Shown piece after piece: positions 1 to 10,794 of a DNA stretch of 64,000 bases. This stretch comes from Craterostigma plantagineum (taxonomy: Eukaryota > Streptophyta > Magnoliopsida > Lamiales > Linderniaceae): positions 1 to 64,000 of the forward strand of contig JAPQWV010000123.1 in the NCBI GenBank assembly GCA_027422505.1. The letters run 5' to 3'. Each line of letters starts with the position of its first letter. The first letter of the stretch is position 1. The notes beneath the pieces were generated by a model, which saw nothing but the letters and a program-made list of their open reading frames with translations, ran no database searches and was not told where the DNA came from. A program made the translations under genes and the position numbers.

Positions 1-198
1 GATTTTACAAATCTCAATTTTGTGAAAAATCACATGAATAGTGCTCCGTATTATATATATTTCGTTGAAATACGCGACATCTAGGACTGCGACGTTCACG
101 GAACTGCGTGGTTCCCGAGCAATGCGCCGATCTTTGTTGAATACTTTCATTACATTTTCACCAGTACAAACAAAACGACTTCGCTCAAATAACAATAC
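1..198 (+). other. partial 5S intergenic spacer, window start
   Basis: The right part of a spacer leading into the first gene. It holds the AT tract TATTATATATATTTCG at about 50-65 and an unusual pre-gene sequence (AAATAACAATACGG) in place of AATTAACTAAATGG. No gene is seen in it. Confidence 0.85.
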
Positions 199-317
199 GG
201 GTGCGATCATACCAGCACTAATGCACCGGATTCCATCAGAACTCCGAAGTTAAGCGTGCTTGGGCGAGAGTAGTACTAGGATGGGTGACCCCCTGGGTCT
301 CCTCGTGTTGCACCCCC
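199..317 (+). rRNA. 5S rRNA
   Basis: 119 bp. Box A GCGTGC, IE GGGCG and box C GGGTGACC are all canonical. Oddities: GGATTCC replaces GGATCCC, and GGGTCTCC replaces GGGAAGTCC near the 3' end, which would disturb helix IV/V pairing. Confidence 0.92.
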
Positions 318-595
318 TTTTTTTACGCGCGACAACATCCCTCGGGTATTAATTTTGCAATAAAGTGACGTGTTACTTTCCACTCTCAACACCTATGGAT
401 TTTACAAATCTCATTTTGTGAAAAATCACATGAATAGTGCTCCGTATTATATATATTTCGTTGAAATACGCGATATCTAGGACTGCAAACGTTCACGAAC
501 TGGCGTGGTTCCCGAGCAATGCGCCGATCTTTGTTGAATACTTTCATTACATTTTCACCGGTACAAGCAAAACGACTTCGCTCACATAACAATAC

Positions 596-715
596 GGGTG
601 CGATCATACCAGCACTAATGCATCGGATCCCATCAGAACTCTGAAGTTAAGCGTGCTTGGGCGAGAGTAGTACTAGGATGGGTGACGCCCCTGGGAAGTC
701 CTCGTGTTGCACCCC
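596..715 (+). rRNA. 5S rRNA, near-canonical copy
   Basis: 120 bp. It keeps GGATCCCATCAG at full length, box A GCGTGC, IE GGGCGAGAGTAG and box C GGATGGGTGAC. Differences are CATCGG for CACCGG, CTGAAG for CCGAAG, and one extra base in GACGCCCC. It is one of the few copies intact across the whole internal promoter. Confidence 0.94.
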
Positions 716-999
716 TCTTTTTTACGCGTGATTACATCCCTCTGGTATTAATTTTGCAATGAAGTGACGTTGTTACTTTTCCACTCTCAACACCTATGGA
801 TTTTACAAATCTCAATTTTGTGTGAAAAATCACATGAATAGTGCTCCGTATTATATATATTTCGTTGAACTACGCGACATCTAGGACTGCGACGTTCACG
901 AACTGGCGTGGTTCCCGAGCAATGCGCCGATCTTTGTTTCATACTTTCATTACATTTTCACCCCGTACAATCAAAACGACTACGCTCAATTAACTAAAC

Positions 1000-1120
1000 G
1001 GTTGCGATCATACCAGCACTAATGCACCGGATCCCATCAGAACTCCGAAGTTAAGCGTGCTTGGGCGAGAGTAGTACTAGGATGGGTGACCCCCTGTGAA
1101 GTCCTCGTGTTGCACCCCCC
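1000..1120 (+). rRNA. 5S rRNA, near-canonical copy
   Basis: About 121 bp. GGATCCCATC, box A GCGTGC, IE GGGCGAGAG and box C GGGTGACC are all canonical. The start reads GGTTGCG instead of GGGTGCG and the 3' part has CTGTGAAG for CTGGGAAG. It is the last plus-strand gene before the first orientation flip. Confidence 0.93.
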
Positions 1121-1501
1121 TTTTTTACTCGCGACAACATTCTTTGGGTATTAATTTTGCAATGAGTGACGGTGTTACTTTCCACTCTCCAACACCTATG
1201 GATTTTACAATCTCAATTTTGTGAAAAATCACATGAATAGTGCTCCGTATTACATATATTTCGTTGAAATACGCGACATCTAGGACTGCGACGTTCACGA
1301 ACTGGCGTGGTTCCCGAGCATGCGCCGATCTTTGTTGAATATGTCGCGTATTTTTAACGAAATATATATAGTACTGTGCACTATTCATGTGATTTTATAC
1401 AAAATTGAGATTTCCGAAATCCATAGGTGTTGAGAGTGGAAAGTAACACCGTCACTTCATTGCAAAATTAATGTCTGAGGGATGTTATCACGCGTAAAAA
1501 A
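1121..1501. other. convergent spacer containing the first orientation flip
   Basis: A plus-orientation spacer (1121 to about 1341) is fused to a minus-orientation spacer (about 1341 to 1501), so the genes on either side converge. Bases 1121-1280 and 1342-1501 form an imperfect inverted repeat with an internal segment of about 60 bp. Only spacer sequence is present. Confidence 0.9.
1336..1346. other. inversion junction 1
   Basis: Plus-strand spacer reads TTGTTGAATA up to 1341. The expected continuation CTTTCATT is replaced by TGTCGCGTATTT, which is minus-orientation spacer from a different place in the unit. A single shared base (1341) sits at the join. Confidence 0.88.
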
Positions 1502-1620
1502 GGGGTGCAACACGAGGACTTCCCAGGGGGTCAACCATCCTAGTATTATTCTCGCCCAAGCACGCTTAACGTCGGAGTTCTGATGGCATCCGGTGCATTA
1601 GTGCTGGTATGATCGCACCC
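1502..1620 (-). rRNA. 5S rRNA
   Basis: Box A GCGTGC, IE GGGCG, box C GGTTGACC; CCGACGTT and GGATGCC variants; 119 bp. First minus-strand copy, converging on the plus block. Confidence 0.93.
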
Positions 1621-1895
1621 ATTTAGTTAATTGAGCGTAGTTGTTTTGCTTGTACGTGTGAAATGTAATGAAAGTATGCAACAAAGACGCGGCGTTGCTC
1701 GGAAACCAGCCTTGTTCGTGAACGTCGCAGTCCTAGATGTCGCGTATTTTTAACGAAATATATATAGTACGGAGCACTATTCATGTGATTTTATACAAAA
1801 TTGAGATTTCCGAAATCCATAGGTGTTGAGAGTGGAAAGTAAACACGTCACTTCATTGCAAATTAATGTCTGAGGGATGTTATCACGCGTAAAAA

Positions 1896-2013
1896 GGGGG
1901 TGCAACACGAGGACTTCCCAGGGGGTCACCCATCCTAGTACTATTCTCGCCAAACATGCTTAACTTCGGAGTTCTGATGGATCCGGTGCATTAGTGCTGG
2001 TATGATCGCACCC
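1896..2013 (-). rRNA. 5S rRNA
   Basis: Box A GCATGT, IE GGCG (one base short), box C GGGTGACC; 118 bp. Confidence 0.93.
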
Positions 2014-2292
2014 ATTTAGTTAATTGAGCGTACTTGTTTTGCATGTACGGGTAAAAATGTAATGAAAGTAAGCAATAAAGACCCGCGAGTTGCTCGGAAA
2101 CCACGTCAGTTCGTGAACGTCGCAGTCCTAGATGTCGCGTATTTTTAACGAAATATATATAGTACGGAGCACTATTCATGTGATTTTATACAAAATTTAG
2201 ATTTCCGAAATCCATAGGTGTTGAGAGTGGAAAGTAACACCGTCACTTCATTGCAAAATTAATGTCCGAGGGATGTTATCACGCGTAAAAAA

Positions 2293-2408
2293 GGGGTGCA
2301 ACACGAGGACTTCCCAGGGGTCACCCATCCTAGTACTATTCTCCCCAAGCATGCTTAACTTCGGAGTTCTGATGGATCCGGTGCATTAGTGCTGGTATGA
2401 TCGCACCC
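2293..2408 (-). rRNA. 5S rRNA
   Basis: Box A GCATGC, IE GGGGAG (C lost), box C GGGTGACC; 116 bp. Confidence 0.92.
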
Positions 2409-2684
2409 ATTTAGTTAATTGAGCGTACTTGTTTTGCATGTACGGGTAAAATGTAATGAAAGTAAGCAATAAAGACCCGCGAGTTGCTCGAAACCACGTC
2501 AGTTCGTGAACGTCGCAGTCCTAGATGTCGCGTATTTTTAACGAAATATATATAGTACGGAGCACTATTCATGTGATTTTATACAAAATTGAGATTTCGA
2601 AATCCATAGGTGTTGAGAGTGGAAAGTAACACCGTCACTTCATTGCAAAATTAATGTCCGAGGATGTTATCACGCGTAAAAAAA

Positions 2685-2800
2685 GGGGTGCAACACGAGG
2701 ACTTCCCAGGGTCAACCATCCTAGTATTACTCTCAGCCCAACTGCTTAACTTCGGAGTTCTGATGGCATCCGGTGCATTAGTGCTGGTATGATCGCACCC
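2685..2800 (-). rRNA. 5S rRNA, damaged box A
   Basis: Box A is shortened to GCAGTTGGGC, IE GGGCTG, box C GGTTGACC with a shortened C run, GGATGCC; 116 bp. Class B spacer upstream. Confidence 0.9.
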
Positions 2801-3080
2801 ATTTAGTTAATTGAGCGTACTTGTTTTGCTTGTACGGGTGAAAATGTAATGAAAGTAAGCAACAAAGACCCGCGCGTTGCTCGGGAACCACGCCTTGTTC
2901 GTGAACGTCGCAGTCCTAGATGTCGCGTATTTTTAACGAAATATATATAGTACGGAGCACTATTCATGTGATTTTATACAAAATTGAGATTTTCGAAATC
3001 CATAGGTGTTGAGAGTGGAAAGTACACCGTCACTTCATTGCAAAATTAATGTCTGAGGGATGTTATCACGCGTAAAAAAA

Positions 3081-3122
3081 GGGGTGCAACACGAGGACTT
3101 CCCAGGGGTCACCCATCCTAGT
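3081..3122 (-). pseudogene. 5S rRNA fragment, 5' truncated
   Basis: Only the last 42 bp of the gene remain (box C to the 3' end). At CCTAGT the sequence jumps to TTGCTCGG in the spacer, deleting the 5' two-thirds of the gene and about 75-80 bp of upstream spacer. Box A and IE are gone, so it should not be transcribable. Twin of the fragment at 4901-4943. Confidence 0.93.
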
Positions 3123-3329
3123 TTGCTCGGAAACCACTTCAGTTCGTGACGTCGCCGTCCTAGATTTCGCGTTACTTTTAACGAAATTATATATAGTACG
3201 GTGCAGCTTATTCATGGTGATTTTATACAAAATTTAGATTTCCGAAATCATAGGTGTTGAGAGTGGAAAGTAACACCGTCACTTCATTGCAAAATTAATG
3301 TCTGAGGGATGTTATCACGCGTAAAAAAA

Positions 3330-3447
3330 GGGGTGCAACACGAGGACTTCCCAGGGGGTCACCCATCCTAGTACTATTCTCACCCAAGCATGCTTAACTT
3401 CGGAGTTCTGATGGATCCGGTGCATTAGTGCTGGTATGATCGCACCC
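3330..3447 (-). rRNA. 5S rRNA
   Basis: Box A GCATGC, IE GGGTG, box C GGGTGACC; 118 bp. Confidence 0.94.
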
Positions 3448-3718
3448 ATTTAGTTAATTGAGCGTACTTGTTTTGCATGTACGTGAAAAATGTAATGAAA
3501 GTAGCAAAAACGGCGCGTTGCTCGGAAACCACGCCAGTTCGTGAACGTCGCAGTCCTAGATGTCGCGTATTTTTAACGAAATATATATAGTACGGAGCAC
3601 TATTCATGTGATTTTATACAAAATGAGATTTTCGAAATCCATAGGTGTTGAGAGTGGAAAGTAACACCGTCACTTCATTGCAAATTAATGTCTGAGGGAT
3701 GTTATCACGCGTAAAAAA

Positions 3719-3833
3719 GGGTGCAACACGAGGACTTCCCAGGGGTCACCCATCCTAGTACTATTCTCGCCAAGCATGCTTAACTTCGGAGTTCTGATGG
3801 ATCCGGTGCATTAGTGCTGGTATGATCGCACCC
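3719..3833 (-). rRNA. 5S rRNA
   Basis: Box A GCATGC, IE GGCG (one base short), box C GGGTGACC; 115 bp. Confidence 0.93.
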
Positions 3834-4111
3834 ATTTAGTTAATTGAGCGTACTTGTTTTGCATGTACGGGTAAAAATGTAATGAAAGTAAGCAATAAAG
3901 ACCCGCGAGTTGCTCGGAAACCACGTCAGTTCGTGAACGTCGCAGTCCTAGATGTCGCGTATTTTTAACGAAATATATATAGTACGGAGCACTATTCATG
4001 TGATTTTATACAAAATTGAGATTTCCGAAATCCATAGGTGTTGAGAGTGGAAAGTAACACCGTCACTTCATTGCAAAATTAATGTCTGAGGATGTTATCA
4101 CGCGTAAAAAA

Positions 4112-4229
4112 GGGGTGCAACACGAGGACTTCCCAGGGGTCACCCATCCTAGTACTATTCTCAGTCCAAGCATGCTTAACTTCGGAGTTCTGATGGATCC
4201 GGTGCATTAGTGCTGGTATGATCGCACCC
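4112..4229 (-). rRNA. 5S rRNA
   Basis: Box A GCATGC, IE GGACTG, box C GGGTGACC; 118 bp. First copy of the GGACTG class that dominates the window. Confidence 0.94.
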
Positions 4230-4508
4230 ATTTAGTTAATTGAGCGTACTTGTTTTGCATGTACGGGTAAAAATGTAATGAAAGTAAGCAATAAAGACCC
4301 GCGAGTTGCTCGGAAACCACGTCAGTTCGTGAACGTCGCAGTCCTAGATGTCGCGTATTTTTAACGAAATATATATAGTACGGAGCACTATTCATGTGAT
4401 TTTATACAAAATTGAGATTTTCGAAATCCATAGGTGTTGAGAGTGGAAAGTAACACCGTCACTTCATTGCAAAATTAATGTCGAGGGATGTTATCACGCG
4501 TAAAAAAA

Positions 4509-4623
4509 GGGTGCAACACGAGGACTTCCCAGGGGTCAACCATCCTAGTATATCTCGCCCAAGCACGCTTAACGTCGGAGTTCTGATGGCATCCGGTGCA
4601 TTAGTGCTGGTATGATCGCACCC
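4509..4623 (-). rRNA. 5S rRNA
   Basis: Box A GCGTGC, IE GGGCG followed by a shortened AGATATACT, box C GGTTGACC, CCGACGTT, GGATGCC; 115 bp. Confidence 0.92.
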
Positions 4624-4900
4624 ATTTAGTTAATTGAGCGTACTTGTTTTGCTTACGGGTGAAAATGTAATGAAAGTATGCAACAAAGACCGCGCGTTGC
4701 TCGGGAACCACGCCTTGTTCGTGAACGTCGCAGTCCTAGATGTCGCGTATTTTTAACGAAATATATATAGTACGGAGCACTATTCATGTGATTTTATACA
4801 AAATTGAGATTTTCGAAATCCATAGGTGTTGAGAGTGGAAAGTAACACCGTCACTTCATTGCAAAATTAATGTCTGAGGGATGTTATCACGCGTAAAAAA

Positions 4901-4943
4901 GGGGTGCAACATGAGGACTTCCCAGGGGATCACCCATCCTAGT
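4901..4943 (-). pseudogene. 5S rRNA fragment, 5' truncated
   Basis: 43 bp of 3' gene sequence (box C GGGTGATC) ending at CCTAGT, then spacer GCTCCGG. The gene-side breakpoint is the same as at 3122, and the adjoining spacer shares the TAGATTT variant, so one deletion was probably duplicated. Confidence 0.93.
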
Positions 4944-5141
4944 GCTCCGGAAACCCGTCAGTTCGGAACGTCGCAGTCCTAGATTTAGCGTATTTTAACG
5001 AAATATATATAGACGGTGCACTATTCATGTGATTTTATACAAAATTTAGATTTTCGAAATCCATAGGTGTTGAGAGTGGAAAGTAACACCGTCACTTCAT
5101 TGCAAAATTAATGTCTGAGGGATGTTATCACGCGTAAAAAA

Positions 5142-5258
5142 GGGGTGCAACACGAGGACTTCCCAGGGGGTCACCATCCTAGTATTATTCTCGCCCAAGC
5201 ATGCTTAACTTCGGAGTTCTGATGGATCCGGTGCATTAGTGCTGGTATGATCGCACCC
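5142..5258 (-). rRNA. 5S rRNA
   Basis: Box A GCATGC, IE GGGCG, box C GGATGGTGACC (one G short); 117 bp. Confidence 0.93.
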
Positions 5259-5534
5259 ATTTAGTTAATTGAGCGTAGTTGTTTTGCATGTACGGGTGAA
5301 AATGTAATGAAAGTAAGCAACAGACCGCGAGTTGCTCGGGAACCACGCCAGTTCGTGAACGTCGCAGTCCTAGATGTCGCGTATTTTTAACGAAATATAT
5401 ATAGTACGGAGCACTATTCATGTGATTTTATACAAAATTGAGATTTCCGAAATCCATAGGTGTTGAGAGTGGAAAGTAACACCGTCACTTCATTGCAAAA
5501 TTAATGTCTGAGGGATGTTATCACGCGTAAAAAA

Positions 5535-5653
5535 GGGGTGCAACACGAGGACTTCCCAGGGGGTCACCCATCCTAGTACTATTCTCAGCCAAAGCATGCT
5601 TAACTTCGGAGTTCTGATGGATCCGGTGCATTAGTGCTGGTATGATCGCACCC
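5535..5653 (-). rRNA. 5S rRNA
   Basis: Box A GCATGC, IE TTTGGCTG, box C GGGTGACC; 119 bp. Confidence 0.94.
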
Positions 5654-5933
5654 ATTTAGTTAATTGAGCGTACTTGTTTTGCATGTACGGGTAAAAATGT
5701 AATGAAAGTAAGCAATAAAGACCCGCGAGTTGCTCGGAAACCACGTCAGTTCGTGAACGTCGCAGTCCTAGATGTCGCGTATTTTTAACGAAATATATAT
5801 AGTACGGAGCACTATTCATGTGATTTTATACAAAATTGAGATTTCCGAAATCCATAGGTGTTGAGAGTGGAAAGTAACACCGTCACTTCATTGCAAAATT
5901 AATGTCTGAGGGATGTTATCACGCGTAAAAAAA

Positions 5934-6051
5934 GGGGTGCAACACGAGGACTTCCCAGGGGATCACCATCCTAGTACTATTCTCAGTCCAAGCATGCTTA
6001 ACTTCGGAGTTCTGATGGATCCGGTGCATTAGTGCTGGTATGATCGCACCC
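5934..6051 (-). rRNA. 5S rRNA
   Basis: Box A GCATGC, IE GGACTG, box C GGATGGTGATC (one G short); 118 bp. Confidence 0.94.
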
Positions 6052-6331
6052 ATTTAGTTAATTGAGCGTACTTGTTTTGCATGTACGGGTAAAAATGTAA
6101 TGAAAGTAAGCAATAAAGACCCGCGAGTTGCTCGGAAACCACGTCAGTTCGTGAACGTCGCAGTCCTAGATGTCGCGTATTTTTAACGAAATATATATAG
6201 TACGGAGCACTATTCATGTGATTTTATACAAAATTGAGATTTCCGAAATCCATAGGTGTTGAGAGTGGAAAGTAACACCGTCACTTCATTGCAAAATTAA
6301 TGTCTGAGGGATGTTATCACGCGTAAAAAAA

Positions 6332-6449
6332 GGGGTGCAACACGAGGACTTCCCAGGGGGTCAACCATCCTAGTATTATTCTCGCCCAAGCATGCTTAAC
6401 TTCGGAGTTCTGATGGATCCGGTGCATTAGTGCTGGTATGATCGCACCC
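6332..6449 (-). rRNA. 5S rRNA
   Basis: Box A GCATGC, IE GGGCG, box C GGTTGACC, AATAATAC; 118 bp. Confidence 0.94.
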
Positions 6450-6723
6450 ATTTAGTTAATTGAGCGTACTTGTTTTGCATGTACGGGTAAAAATGTAATG
6501 AAAGTAAGCAAAAACGGCGCGTTGCTCGGAAACCACGCAGTTTCGTGAACGTCGCAGTCCTAGATGTCGCGTATTTTTAACGAAATATATATAGTACGGA
6601 GCACTATTCATGTGATTTTATACAAAATTGAGATTTCGAAATCCATAGGTGTTGAGAGTGGAAAGTAACACCGTCACTTCATTGCAAAATTAATGTCTGA
6701 GGGATGTTATCACGCGTAAAAAA

Positions 6724-6841
6724 GGGGTGCAACACGAGGACTTCCCAGGGGTCACCCATCCTAGTACTATTCTCAGTCCAAGCATGCTTAACTTCGGAGT
6801 TCTGATGGATCCGGTGCATTAGTGCTGGTATGATCGCACCC
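6724..6841 (-). rRNA. 5S rRNA
   Basis: Box A GCATGC, IE GGACTG, box C GGGTGACC; 118 bp. Confidence 0.94.
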
Positions 6842-7115
6842 ATTTAGTTAATTGAGCGTACTTGTTTTGCATGTACGGGTAAAAATGTAATGAAAGTAAG
6901 CAACAAAGCGCGTTGCTCGGAAACCACGTCAGTTCGTGAACGTCGCAGTCCTAGATGTCGCGTATTTTAACGAAATATATATAGTACGGAGCACTATTCA
7001 TGTGATTTTATACAAAATTGAGATTTTCGAAATCCATAGGTGTTGAGAGTGGAAAGTAACACCGTCACTTCATTGCAAAATTAATGTCTGAGGGATGTTA
7101 TCACGCGTAAAAAAA

Positions 7116-7232
7116 GGGGTGCAACACGAGGACTTCCCAGGGGTCACCCATCCTAGTACTATTCTCACCCAAGCATGCTTAACTTCGGAGTTCTGATGGA
7201 TCCGGTGCATTAGTGCTGGTATGATCGCACCC
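7116..7232 (-). rRNA. 5S rRNA
   Basis: Box A GCATGC, IE GGGTG, box C GGGTGACC; 117 bp. Confidence 0.94.
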
Positions 7233-7512
7233 ATTTAGTTAATTGAGCGTACTTGTTTTGCATGTACGGGTAAAAATGTAATGAAAGTAAGCAATAAAGA
7301 CCCGCGAGTTGCTCGGAAACCACGTCAGTTCGTGAACGTCGCAGTCCTAGATGTCGCGTATTTTTAACGAAATATATATAGTACGGAGCACTATTCATGT
7401 GATTTTATACAAAATTGAGATTTTCGAAATCCATAGGTGTGGAGAGTGGAAAGTAACACCGTCACTTCATTGCAAAATTAATGTCTGAGGGATGTTATCA
7501 CGCGTAAAAAAA

Positions 7513-7631
7513 GGGGTGCAACACGAGGACTTCCCAGGGGATCACCCATCCTAGTACTATTCTCAGTCCAAGCATGCTTAACTTCGGAGTTCTGATGGAT
7601 CCGGTGCATTAGTGCTGGTATGATCGCACCC
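7513..7631 (-). rRNA. 5S rRNA
   Basis: Box A GCATGC, IE GGACTG, box C GGGTGATC; 119 bp. Confidence 0.94.
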
Positions 7632-7909
7632 ATTTAGTTAATTGAGCGTACTTGTTTTGCATGTACGGGTAAAAATGTAATGAAAGTAAGCAATAAAGAC
7701 CCGCGAGTTGCTCGGAAACCACGTCAGTTCGTGAACGTCGCAGTCCTAGATGTCGCGTATTTTTAACGAAATATATATAGTACGGAGCACTATTCATGTG
7801 ATTTTATACAAAATTAGATTTCGAAATCCATAGGTGTTGAGAGTGGAAAGTAACACCGTCACTTCATTGCAAAATTAATGTCTGAGGGATGTTATCACGC
7901 GTAAAAAAA

Positions 7910-8026
7910 GGGGTGCAACACGAGGACTTCCCAGGGGTCACCCATCCTAGTACTATTCTCATCCAAGCATGCTTAACTTCGGAGTTCTGATGGATCCGGT
8001 GCATTAGTGCTGGTATGATCGCACCC
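7910..8026 (-). rRNA. 5S rRNA
   Basis: Box A GCATGC, IE GGATG, box C GGGTGACC; 117 bp. Confidence 0.94.
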
Positions 8027-8302
8027 ATTTAGTTAATTGAGCGTACTTGTTTTGCATGTACGGGTAAAATGTAATGAAAGTAGCAATAAAGACCCGCGAG
8101 TTGCTCGGAAACCACGTTGTTCGTGAACGTCGCAGTCCTAGATGTCGCGTATTTTTAACGAAATATATATAGTACGGTGCACTATTCATGTGATTTTATA
8201 CAAAATTGAGATTTCGAAATCCATAGGTGTTGAGAGTGGAAAGTAACACCGTCACTTCATTGCAAAATTAATGTCTGAGGGATGTTATCACGCGTAAAAA
8301 AA

Positions 8303-8420
8303 GGGGTGCAACACGAGGACTTCCCAGGGGGTCACCCATCCTAGTACTATTCTCGCCCAAGCATGCTTAACTTCGGAGTTCTGATGGATCCGGTGCATTA
8401 GTGCTGGTATGATCGCACCC
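8303..8420 (-). rRNA. 5S rRNA
   Basis: Box A GCATGC, IE GGGCG, box C GGGTGACC; 118 bp. Only the box A CpG is lost. Confidence 0.94.
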
Positions 8421-8695
8421 ATTTAGTTAATTGAGCGTACTTGTTTTGCATGTACGGGTGAAAATGTAATGAAAGTAAGCAAAAAGGCGCGTTGCTCGGG
8501 AACCACGTCAGTTCGTGAACGTCGCAGTCCTAGATGTCGCGTATTTTTAACGAAATATATATAGTACGGAGCACTATTCATGTGATTTTATACAAAATTG
8601 AGATTTTCGAAATCCATAGGTGTTGAGAGTGGAAAGTAACACCGTCACTTCATTGCAAAATTAATGTCTGAGGGATGTTATCACGCGTAAAAAAA

Positions 8696-8812
8696 GGGGT
8701 GCAACACGAGGACTTCCCAGGGGTCACCCATCCTAGTACTATTCTCACCCAAGCATGCTTAACTTCGGAGTTCTGATGGATCCGGTGCATTAGTGCTGGT
8801 ATGATCGCACCC
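8696..8812 (-). rRNA. 5S rRNA
   Basis: Box A GCATGC, IE GGGTG, box C GGGTGACC; 117 bp. Confidence 0.94.
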
Positions 8813-9092
8813 ATTTAGTTAATTGAGCGTACTTGTTTTGCATGTACGGGTAAAAATGTAATGAAAGTAAGCAATAAAGACCCGCGAGTTGCTCGGAAAC
8901 CACGTCAGTTCGTGAACGTCGCAGTCCTAGATGTCGCGTATTTTTAACGAAATATATATAGTACGGAGCACTATTCATGTGATTTTATACAAAATTGAGA
9001 TTTCCGAAATCCATAGGTGTTGAGAGTGGAAAGTAACACCGTCACTTCATTGCAAAATTAATGTCTGAGGGATGTTATCACGCGTAAAAAAA

Positions 9093-9209
9093 GGGTGCAA
9101 CACGAGGACTTCCCAGGGGTCACCCATCCTAGTACTATTCTCAGTCCAAGCATGCTTAACTTCGGAGTTCTGATGGATCCGGTGCATTAGTGCTGGTATG
9201 ATCGCACCC
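9093..9209 (-). rRNA. 5S rRNA
   Basis: Box A GCATGC, IE GGACTG, box C GGGTGACC; 117 bp. Confidence 0.94.
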
Positions 9210-9488
9210 ATTTAGTTAATTGAGCGTACTTGTTTTGCATGTACGGGTAAAAATGTAATGAAAGTAAGCAATAAAGACCCGCGAGTTGCTCGGAAACCAC
9301 GTCAGTTCGTGAACGTCGCAGTCCTAGATGTCGCGTATTTTTAACGAAATATATATAGTACGGAGCACTATTCATGTGATTTTATACAAAATTGAGATTT
9401 TCGAAATCCATAGGTGTTGAGAGTGGAAAGTAACACCGTCACTTCATTGCAAAATTAATGTCTGAGGGATGTTATCACGCGTAAAAAA

Positions 9489-9605
9489 GGGGTGCAACAC
9501 GAGGACTTCCCAGGGGTCACCCATCCTAGTACTATTCTCACCCAAGCATGCTTAACTTCGGAGTTCTGATGGATCCGGTGCATTAGTGCTGGTATGATCG
9601 CACCC
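9489..9605 (-). rRNA. 5S rRNA
   Basis: Box A GCATGC, IE GGGTG, box C GGGTGACC; 117 bp. Confidence 0.94.
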
Positions 9606-9882
9606 ATTTAGTTAATTGAGCGTACTTGTTTTGCATGTACGGGTAAAATGTAATGAAAGTAAGCAATAAAGACCCGCGAGTTGCTCGGAAACCACGTCAG
9701 TTCGTGAACGTCGCAGTCCTAGATGTCGCGTATTTTAACGAAATATATATAGTACGGAGCACTATTCATGTGATTTTTTACAAAATTGAGATTTCCGAAT
9801 CCATAGGTGTTGAGAGTGGAAAGTAACACCGTCACTTCATTGCAAAATTAATGTCTGAGGGATGTTATCACGCGTAAAAAAA

Positions 9883-10000
9883 GGGGTGCAACACGAGGAC
9901 TTCCCAGGGGTCACCCATCCTAGTACTATTCTCAGTCCAAGCATGCTTAACTTCGGAGTTCTGATGGATCCGGTGCATTAGTGCTGGTATGATCGCACCC
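9883..10000 (-). rRNA. 5S rRNA
   Basis: Box A GCATGC, IE GGACTG, box C GGGTGACC; 118 bp. Confidence 0.94.
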
Positions 10001-10280
10001 ATTTAGTTAATTGAGCGTACTTGTTTTGCATGTACGGGTAAAAATGTAATGAAAGTAAGCAATAAAGACCCGCGAGTTGCTCGGAAACCACGTCAGTTCG
10101 TGAACGTCGCAGTCCTAGATGTCGCGTATTTTTAACGAAATATATATAGTACGGAGCACTATTCATGTGATTTTATACAAAATTGAGATTTTCGAAATCC
10201 ATAGGTGTTGAGAGTGGAAAGTAACACCGTCACTTCATTGCAAAATTAATGTCTGAGGGATGTTATCACGCGTAAAAAAA

Positions 10281-10397
10281 GGGTGCAACACGAGGACTTC
10301 CCAGGGGTCACCCATCCTAGTACTATTCTCAGTCCAAGCATGCTTAACTTCGGAGTTCTGATGGATCCGGTGCATTAGTGCTGGTATGATCGCACCC
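10281..10397 (-). rRNA. 5S rRNA
   Basis: Box A GCATGC, IE GGACTG, box C GGGTGACC; 117 bp. Confidence 0.94.
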
Positions 10398-10677
10398 ATT
10401 TAGTTAATTGAGCGTACTTGTTTTGCATGTACGGGTAAAAATGTAATGAAAGTAAGCAATAAAGACCCGCGAGTTGCTCGGAAACCACGTCAGTTCGTGA
10501 ACGTCGCAGTCCTAGATGTCGCGTATTTTTAACGAAATATATATAGTACGGAGCACTATTCATGTGATTTTATACAAAATTGAGATTTCCGAAATCCATA
10601 GGTGTTGAGAGTGGAAAGTAACACCGTCACTTCATTGCAAAATTAATGTCTGAGGGATGTTATCACGCGTAAAAAAA

Positions 10678-10794
10678 GGGGTGCAACACGAGGACTTCCC
10701 AGGGGTCAACCATCCTAGTATTACTCTCGCCCAAGCATGCTTAACGTCGGAGTTCTGATGGATCCGGTGCATTAGTGCTGGTATGATCGCACCC
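10678..10794 (-). rRNA. 5S rRNA
   Basis: Box A GCATGC, IE GGGCGAGAGTAATAC, box C GGTTGACC, CCGACGTT; 117 bp. Confidence 0.94.

Larger units (their letters stand above)
1..1340 (+). repeat. 5S rDNA tandem block 1 (3 copies, plus strand)
   Basis: Three complete 5S genes in plus orientation plus the spacer of a fourth unit that is cut at about 1340. The spacers differ from the rest of the window: they read GATTTTACAAATCTC and GTGAAAAATCAC where later units read GATTTCGGAAATC and TATAAAATCAC. They also use GTTGAATAC before the gene where later units have GCTTAC or GCATAC. The genes keep canonical box A, IE and box C. Greater divergence with better internal promoters suggests an array flank that is less homogenised than the interior (inference). 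Confidence 0.9.

Noticed and set aside
41..253. 70-codon frame in the first unit
   Set aside because: Frame-shifted version of the same spacer reading, running into the 5S gene.
1125..1388. 87-codon open frame across the first inversion junction
   Set aside because: It is simply the spacer frame fused across the junction; it has no similarity to a known protein that I can recognise and no conservation.
3081..5258. 5S-derived SINE (SINE3-type) insertion
   Set aside because: The fragments keep only the 3' end of the gene, lack a promoter, tail and target-site duplications, and continue into normal 5S spacer. Internal deletion explains them.
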